DNA of 64,000 bases, from contig NZ_CP023276.1 in NCBI RefSeq assembly GCF_003065365.1, forward strand, positions 1,674,001-1,738,000, in the 5' to 3' direction. The stretch comes from Polynucleobacter difficilis. Its GTDB lineage: Bacteria > Pseudomonadota > Gammaproteobacteria > Burkholderiales > Burkholderiaceae. The position numbers and the translations under genes were made by a program. Positions within the stretch are counted from its first letter, which is position 1; each line of letters begins with the position of its first letter. The notes beneath the pieces were generated by a model that worked only from the letters and a program-made list of their open reading frames with translations, was not told where the DNA came from and made no database searches. Below, piece after piece: positions 58,966 through 64,000 of the stretch.

Positions 58966-60402
58966 TTATTTTACGTTGATAATTTTCAACGTATTGGTGC
59001 CGCCAGGGGAGCCCATTGGCGCTCCAACTGTTAACACGATCGTATCGCCCGCCTTCACGGCACCGAGCTCTTTCAGGCGTGCCTCAACTTGCGCCAATGC
59101 CGTATCACGATCGTTGCTTAGCGCTAAAGCCAAAGGAGTAACGTTGCGATAGGTGCTGAGTACCCGCTGAGTTGAGATATTGGGCGTCAAGGCAAAAATA
59201 GGGACATGAATATTATGGCGACTCATCCAGATGGGAGTAGAGCCCGACTGCGTTAATGCGGCAATGGCAGTGGCGTGCAAATGGTGCGCCGTAAACAATG
59301 CGCCTAAGGCAATGGTCTGATCGATGCGGGTGAATGTCTGATCTAAAAAGTCGGTATCGAGCCGAACTTGTTCTGATTTTTCTGCTTCGATGCAAATCTC
59401 TGCCATCTGCTCAATCGTCTTGACAGGGTACATGCCCGTAGCAGATTCTGCCGACAACATGACGGCATCAGTCCCATCCAAAACCGCATTGGCGACGTCA
59501 CTCACCTCGGCGCGGGTGGGCACCGGCGCGCTAATCATGGATTCCATCATTTGCGTGGCCGTAATCGTAAACTTATCAGCCTCACGAGCCAGCTTGATCA
59601 TGCGCTTTTGCAAGGCTGGCACAGCAGGATTGCCTACCTCAATGGCAAGGTCGCCACGCGCGACCATAATGCCGTCGCTCTCGGCAATGATGCTATTGAG
59701 GGCATCGGGTTCAATCGCTTCAGCACGCTCGACTTTAGCAATTAACTTCACCTTGGGTACGCCATGTTTGGCACTGGCTGCATCGGCTAGTTTTCGGGCA
59801 TGGGCCATATCGGCACCATCCTTTGGAAAACTAATCGCAACAAAATCCACACCCATCGCAATCGCAGCGTCTAGATCTTGAATGTCTTTTTCAGTTAAAG
59901 CGGGGGCCGTTAAACCACCACCAGCGCGATTGATGCCTTTGTTATTCGAGAGTGCGCCACCAAGCTCCACCCGCGTATGAATCTCACCGCCCTTGACTGA
60001 CTCCACTCGCAATACGATCAAGCCGTCATTGAGGAGTAAGCGATCGCCAGCGCGCACATCATTAGGTAGATTCTTATAATCCAGCCCAACGCGCTCTTCA
60101 TTACCCAGATTACAGGCAACATCCAAAATAAATGCGGCGCCCTCTTTGAGTATGGCCTTGCCTTCAGCAAACTTACCCACCCGAATCTTGGGTCCTTGCA
60201 AGTCCGCCATAATGCCAAGTTCACGACCGACTTCAGCGCAAATTGATCGCACCATGTCATGGCGTGCGCGGTGATCTTCAACGGTGCCATGCGAAAAGTT
60301 CATTCGAACCACATCTAATCCGGCACGGATCATGTCTCGCAAAACCTCTGGCTTCTCCGAAGCGGGTCCTAGTGTTGCAATAATCTTTGTGGCTCGTAGC
60401 AT
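58966..60402 (-). CDS. pyk: Pyruvate kinase
   Basis: 478-residue glycolytic enzyme making pyruvate and ATP from phosphoenolpyruvate. The frame extends to 60606 inside pgk, but the ATG at 60402, with AAGGAG 8 bases before it, begins the canonical MLRATKIIATLGPASEKPE. Active-site blocks are VVRMNFSHGTVEDH, KLIAKVERAEAIE, GIMVARGDLAIEVG and ATQMMESM. It follows pgk by 13 bases. Confidence 0.97.
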   Translation of the reverse strand: MLRATKIIATLGPASEKPEVLRDMIRAGLDVVRMNFSHGTVEDHRARHDMVRSICAEVGRELGIMADLQGPKIRVGKFAEGKAILKEGAAFILDVACNLGNEERVGLDYKNLPNDVRAGDRLLLNDGLIVLRVESVKGGEIHTRVELGGALSNNKGINRAGGGLTAPALTEKDIQDLDAAIAMGVDFVAISFPKDGADMAHARKLADAASAKHGVPKVKLIAKVERAEAIEPDALNSIIAESDGIMVARGDLAIEVGNPAVPALQKRMIKLAREADKFTITATQMMESMISAPVPTRAEVSDVANAVLDGTDAVMLSAESATGMYPVKTIEQMAEICIEAEKSEQVRLDTDFLDQTFTRIDQTIALGALFTAHHLHATAIAALTQSGSTPIWMSRHNIHVPIFALTPNISTQRVLSTYRNVTPLALALSNDRDTALAQVEARLKELGAVKAGDTIVLTVGAPMGSPGGTNTLKIINVK

Positions 60403-60415
60403 GAAACGCTCCTTT

Positions 60416-61627
60416 TTATTCACTTCCTCGCTCAACCAACACTGCAAACGCCGGTAATGTTTTGCCTTCCAAAAACTCAAGGAAAGCGCCGCCGCCGGTA
60501 GATATGTAATCGACTTGATTTTCGATGCCGTATTTGGCAATTGCTGCCAAGGTATCGCCGCCGCCCGCAATCGAAAATGCGGGGGAATGGGCAATCGCTG
60601 CTGCAATCATTTTGGTGCCGCCACCGAACTGTTCAATCTCAAAAACGCCCAAAGGGCCGTTCCAAACAATCGTGCCTGCATGGGCCAACATAGTAGAGAG
60701 GCGTGCGGCCGTCTTTGGACCCACATCCAAAATCATGTCGTCTTCGGCCACTTCATTGGAAGGCACCCGATTGGCGCGTGCCAGTGGCGAGAGTTCGTTC
60801 GCTACCACTACGTCTTCTGGAATGGGCACATGGGCGCCGCGCTTTTCCATCAGATCCATGATTTCTCGGGCTTCGTTAACGAGGTCGGGCTCAGCTAAAG
60901 ACTTTCCAATCGGCAGGCCTTTGGCCAGCATGAAGGTATTTGCAATGCCGCCGCCGACAATCAACTCATCTACTTTTTCGGCAAGGGCTTTCAGAATAGT
61001 GAGCTTGCTCGATACCTTTGATCCTGCCACGATGGCAATCAGGGGTCGCTTGGGATTAGCAAGCGCGCGGCTTAAGGCATCAAGCTCAGCAGCCATGAGT
61101 GGCCCCGCACAAGCAATCGGCGCAAAACGCGCCACACCATGGGTAGTAGCTTCAGCGCGATGCGCTGTACCAAAAGCATCGTTGACATAGACATCGCAGA
61201 GTGCGGCAATTTTTTTGGCGAGTGCTTCGCTGTTTTTCTTTTCGCCTACATTGACGCGGCAGTTCTCCAGCAGCACGAGATCGCCAGGCTGAAGATCAAA
61301 ACCGCCATCAACCCAATTGCTAATCAGGGGTACTTTGCGATTGAGGATTTCTGCGATGCGATGCGCTACTGGCGCCAAGCTATCTTCCGGTTTAAATTGA
61401 CCTTCGGTTGGTCTGCCCAAGTGGGAAGTCACCATCACTGCAGCCCCAGCCTGTAGGCAAATTTCAATCGCCGGAATGGATGCCCGAATACGGGTGTCTT
61501 CAGTAATATTGCCAGCCTCATCCTGAGGCACATTCAGATCCGAGCGAATCAGTACCCGCTTGCCTTTTAACAGTCCAGCCTGCGCTAAGTCATGGAGGCG
61601 TTTTACTTTAAAAAGGGTATCGGACAT
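60416..61627 (-). CDS. pgk: Phosphoglycerate kinase
   Basis: 403-residue glycolytic enzyme. Conserved parts: KGKRVLIRSDLNVPQDEAGN, VTSHLGRPTEGQ, GPLMAAELDALSRAL, the ATP region VAGSKVSSKLTILKAL and the C-terminal IAGGGDTLAAIAKYG with STGGGAFLEFLEGK. It heads the minus-strand run pgk-pyk-fba-purC-purE-purK-Sua5. A promoter probably lies in the short gap before azlD or further upstream; none is obvious. Confidence 0.97.
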   Translation of the reverse strand: MSDTLFKVKRLHDLAQAGLLKGKRVLIRSDLNVPQDEAGNITEDTRIRASIPAIEICLQAGAAVMVTSHLGRPTEGQFKPEDSLAPVAHRIAEILNRKVPLISNWVDGGFDLQPGDLVLLENCRVNVGEKKNSEALAKKIAALCDVYVNDAFGTAHRAEATTHGVARFAPIACAGPLMAAELDALSRALANPKRPLIAIVAGSKVSSKLTILKALAEKVDELIVGGGIANTFMLAKGLPIGKSLAEPDLVNEAREIMDLMEKRGAHVPIPEDVVVANELSPLARANRVPSNEVAEDDMILDVGPKTAARLSTMLAHAGTIVWNGPLGVFEIEQFGGGTKMIAAAIAHSPAFSIAGGGDTLAAIAKYGIENQVDYISTGGGAFLEFLEGKTLPAFAVLVERGSE

Positions 61628-61662
61628 GGAAATGCAATTCGGTAAAAGAACAATCCCCCATT

Positions 61663-62004
61663 CTAAAACCAGTAGCGCAGCGCGCTATAAACCAGCATCC
61701 CAATAATCAGAGTCGGCAGCATGGTGCGTAACCAGGTAAATGCGATAAAAGCAGCTAAACCTGCCCAAATCTGCGGAATAGCCCAATTAAACTGGGTAAT
61801 TTCAGTGGCGTCGTCCGGCATGAGAATCTCGGGGGCCACAATCGCCACAATCGCCGCCAGCGGGGCATACCGAATGGAGCGCAGAATGATTTCGGGCATC
61901 TGTACCCGATCCCCCCAAAACATAAAAAAACCCCGTGTACCCAAGGTCACTAGGCCCATACCCACAAAAAGTGCGCCGATTTCGAATGAACTGAGGGCGG
62001 GCAT
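61663..62004 (-). CDS. azlD: AzlD-family branched-chain amino acid exporter small subunit
   Basis: 113-residue membrane protein with about four helices (ALFVGMGLVTLGTRGFFMFWG, APLAAIVAIVAPEIL, WAGLAAFIAFTWLRTMLPTLIIGMLVYSAL). It pairs with AzlC in LIV-E type export of branched-chain and related amino acids. The start is two bases before the azlC stop ends, so both are translated together. Substrate is inferred from the family and from the divergent ilvE. Confidence 0.92.
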   Translation of the reverse strand: MPALSSFEIGALFVGMGLVTLGTRGFFMFWGDRVQMPEIILRSIRYAPLAAIVAIVAPEILMPDDATEITQFNWAIPQIWAGLAAFIAFTWLRTMLPTLIIGMLVYSALRYWF

Positions 62005-62006
62005 GC

Positions 62007-62804
62007 CTAATCTCCCGCACTAACTGGCTTGGTTAGGGGGTCTTTGGGTCGGCGATCGCTAACAATGCCCACCACAATAGCCGCAACAATCGCCAGAACA
62101 ATATTGAGCTTAAAGGGCAAACCCATGCTGAGAACGGCAACCAGGGCCGCAACGCCAGCAGCCCAGCGTGCTGCAGCGCGGTCCAGCATCGGCACAATAA
62201 TCGCAATTAAGGCAAGCGTGCCGGCAAACTCCAGCCCCCAGCTTTGTGGAATTTGCCCAGCTAGGGCAATACCCAAAAGAGAGCCCATCTGCCAAATACT
62301 CCAGTTACCGCAGGTTAGTCCATACATAAAGGCGATGCGGGATCGACGAGTAGCTGGACTTTCCTCGGGCGGATGGGCTTCTGGGTACCTCGAGGTGTAC
62401 ATCAAATAGCCAAAATCGGCCGTGAAATAGCCTAGAGTGGCTCTGCGCCACAGCGGCAAGGAGTAAAAGTGTGCCTGCATCCCGATGCTGAAGATGACAA
62501 AGCGCAAATTGACGACAAAGGCCGTGATTAAGATCGTCCAGACTGGCAAACCCAGCGCAATCAGGGGCAATGCGGCCAACTGCGCTGTACCTGCAAAAAC
62601 CAAGAGGCTCATGCTGACAGCCTGCCAGAGGGTCAAGGTGGATTTCCCCATGGCCAAACCGGTCACTAAGGCCCACGTAAAAATCGTCACCACGGACTTT
62701 GACATGGTACGAAGACCGACCTGAAAGGCCAGCCGCTCATCATGCGGCCAAGCAAAATACGGCAAATGGCACAGAATGAGGGGGGCTTTAGGGTGCTTAG
62801 GCAT
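62007..62804 (-). CDS. azlC: AzlC-family branched-chain amino acid exporter large subunit
   Basis: About 265 residues with seven or so membrane helices. Typical motifs are FTWALVTGLAMG, WQAVSMSLLVFAGTAQLAAL, VNLRFVIFSIGMQ and FADFGY-like context YFTADFGYLMYTSRYPE. Start uncertain: in-frame ATGs lie at 62855, 62816 and 62804, none with a strong Shine-Dalgarno; I take the last. It is coupled to azlD and divergent from ilvE, a sensible pairing of branched-chain amino acid export and synthesis. Confidence 0.9.
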   Translation of the reverse strand: MPKHPKAPLILCHLPYFAWPHDERLAFQVGLRTMSKSVVTIFTWALVTGLAMGKSTLTLWQAVSMSLLVFAGTAQLAALPLIALGLPVWTILITAFVVNLRFVIFSIGMQAHFYSLPLWRRATLGYFTADFGYLMYTSRYPEAHPPEESPATRRSRIAFMYGLTCGNWSIWQMGSLLGIALAGQIPQSWGLEFAGTLALIAIIVPMLDRAAARWAAGVAALVAVLSMGLPFKLNIVLAIVAAIVVGIVSDRRPKDPLTKPVSAGD

Positions 62805-62929
62805 CGGAACCCCCATTATAGGAAGCGCTACCGCCTGCTCTACAATAAAGCCCATGTTAGGCAGCTTGGTTTTGCAAGTCGATTGCAGGGCACAAGGCTC
62901 CGATTAATTCAACGCAAAAGGTAGAAAAC

Positions 62930-63853
62930 ATGTCGATGTCCGACCGCGATGGTTTTATTTGGTCCGATGGAAAACTCATTCCATGGCGCGAAGCAACAAC
63001 CCATGTGCTCACGCATAGCTTGCATTACGGCATGGGCGTATTCGAGGGCATTCGGGCGTACAAGACACCCAAAGGCACTGCGATCTTTCGTCTGAATGAG
63101 CACGTCAAGCGCTTACTCAATGGCACCAAAATTTTCCAGATCACACTGCCTTATACCGAAGCCCAAATCCGTCAAGCGATCATTGATGTTGTCAATGCCA
63201 ACCAATTGGGGTCATGCTACATCCGCCCCTTGATTTACATTGGCTCCGAAAAACTCGGCATCTCCCCCAAAGGCAACACCATTCATACTGTGATTGCAGC
63301 TTGGTTATGGGGCGCTTACCTGGGTGAAGATGGACTCAATAAAGGTATTCGGGTAAAGACATCCTCTTTCACACGGCACTTTGTTAATTCCTCCTTAGTG
63401 CGCGCCAAGGCATCGGGCTATTACATTAATTCGATTCTGGCCAACCAAGAAGTCACTGCCAACGGCTACGACGAAGCCTTATTGCTCGATACCGAAGGCT
63501 ATGTATCCGAAGGTTCTGGCGAGAATCTCTTCATGGTGCGCAACGGCATTGTCTACACGCCAGATTTAGCATCGTGCCTCGATGGCATTACGCGCGACTC
63601 GATTATTCAAATTGCCAAAGACTTGGGATTTGAAGTGCGTGAAAAGCGCCTAACCCGCGATGAAGTCTACACTGCCGATGAAGCCTTCTTCACTGGTACT
63701 GCAGCCGAAGTAACGCCGATTCGCGAGCTCGATGACCGCATGATTGGCGATGGCAAAAAAGGCCCCATTACCAAGCAAATTCAAGATGTGTTTTTTGATA
63801 CGGTGTACGGCAAAAATGACCGTTACAGCGATTGGCTCACCCCAGTCAAGTAA
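62930..63853 (+). CDS. ilvE: Branched-chain amino acid aminotransferase
   Basis: 307-residue PLP-dependent class IV aminotransferase that makes leucine, isoleucine and valine. It starts SDRDGFIWSDGKLIPWREAT with HSLHYGMGVFEGIRAY. The PLP lysine is in SLVRAKASGYYINSILA, and EALLLDTEGYVSEGSGENLFMV and FFTGTAAEVTPI are canonical. AAAGG precedes the ATG at 62930; a second ATG lies at 62936. A small zinc-finger gene follows after 23 bases. Confidence 0.97.
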   Translation: MSMSDRDGFIWSDGKLIPWREATTHVLTHSLHYGMGVFEGIRAYKTPKGTAIFRLNEHVKRLLNGTKIFQITLPYTEAQIRQAIIDVVNANQLGSCYIRPLIYIGSEKLGISPKGNTIHTVIAAWLWGAYLGEDGLNKGIRVKTSSFTRHFVNSSLVRAKASGYYINSILANQEVTANGYDEALLLDTEGYVSEGSGENLFMVRNGIVYTPDLASCLDGITRDSIIQIAKDLGFEVREKRLTRDEVYTADEAFFTGTAAEVTPIRELDDRMIGDGKKGPITKQIQDVFFDTVYGKNDRYSDWLTPVK

Positions 63854-63876
63854 GACAGTACACGAAAGGATCCGTC

Positions 63877-64000
63877 ATGAGTCAAGCAGACACCGCAGCG
63901 CAGACCTCCGTCATGGTCAATGGCGCTGATTTACCTTTGCATTGCCCAACCAGCGATACGCCCAGCTGGAATTTACACCCCCGTGTTTTTTTAGACATCA
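63877..64000 (+). CDS. CHCC-type zinc-finger protein, 5' end only
   Basis: The first 41 codons are visible before the window ends. The frame opens with ATG at 63877 after GAAAGGA and contains VNGADLPLHCPTSDTPSWNL followed by HPRVFLDI. This is the start of the small zf-CHCC domain found in mitochondrial complex I subunit NDUFS6 and in short bacterial proteins. The first zinc cysteine is seen; the rest lies outside. Its position directly after ilvE is common in Burkholderiales. Confidence 0.85.
   Translation, partial: MSQADTAAQTSVMVNGADLPLHCPTSDTPSWNLHPRVFLDI

Noticed and set aside
60403..60606. Upstream extension of pyruvate kinase
   Set aside because: Overlaps the pgk 3' end in another frame; the ATG at 60402 with AAGGAG is clearly the start.
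60525..61190. 221-codon plus-strand open frame
   Set aside because: Antisense shadow within pgk; no family resemblance and no ribosome-binding site.

Overview
The window looks like chromosomal DNA of a betaproteobacterium of the Burkholderiaceae, most likely Polynucleobacter or a close relative. I infer this from the moderate base composition (near 50% GC by eye), the Burkholderiales-type gene order (hrcA-hemH-grpE-dnaK, glnE/yhdP/tldD, glcDEF-yggS-proC, recG-oxyR-ubiA, queA-tgt-yajC-secDF, pgk-pyk-fba-purCEK) and protein content. No database search was run, so the genus is an inference. Genes are packed tightly. No gene-free stretch exceeds 300 bases; the longest is 48192-48473, which holds the groES promoter, a CIRCE operator and repeats. 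I found no tRNA, rRNA, insertion sequence, prophage or CRISPR array.

Layout. 1-7.3 kb: heat-shock block dnaK (cut by the window edge), grpE, hemH and hrcA on the minus strand, then nadK-recN on the plus strand. 7.4-18.5 kb: glnE, a giant YhdP-like envelope protein, a nitrilase-family amidase, tldD, DAHP synthase and a PduO-type adenosyltransferase. 18.6-24.1 kb: glycolate oxidase glcDEF with yggS and proC. 24.1-30.2 kb: ubiA, oxyR and recG on the minus strand, queA and tgt on the plus strand. 30.3-38.1 kb: yajC-secD-secF, then waaA, purB, a glutathione transferase and mnmA. 38.3-41.1 kb: a three-gene transhydrogenase (pntAA-pntAB-pntB).

41.2-52.4 kb is the most accessory-like part. It holds an orphan TctC-type binding protein between two near-identical terminator hairpins; a cytochrome cluster (SHP/DUF1924, diheme cytochrome c, cytochrome b561) divergent from a PepSY protein and an OmpR/EnvZ-class two-component pair; groESL; and a Bvg-like operon of a degenerate EAL protein, a NarL/BvgA-type regulator and a BvgS-type hybrid kinase. 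52.5-64 kb returns to housekeeping genes: dacB, a Sua5/YrdC protein, purK-purE-purC, fba, pyk, pgk, azlCD, ilvE and the start of a CHCC zinc-finger protein.

The clearest regulatory picture is heat shock. hrcA is encoded at 3.7-4.7 kb. Its operator (CIRCE) is seen only before groES, overlapping a promoter that reads as both sigma-70 and sigma-32. grpE and dnaK each have their own sigma-32 promoter, and all three use a 13-base spacer. The most interesting candidate system is the Bvg-like operon, whose upstream region carries a 13-base direct repeat, one copy being an inverted repeat that resembles BvgA heptads.
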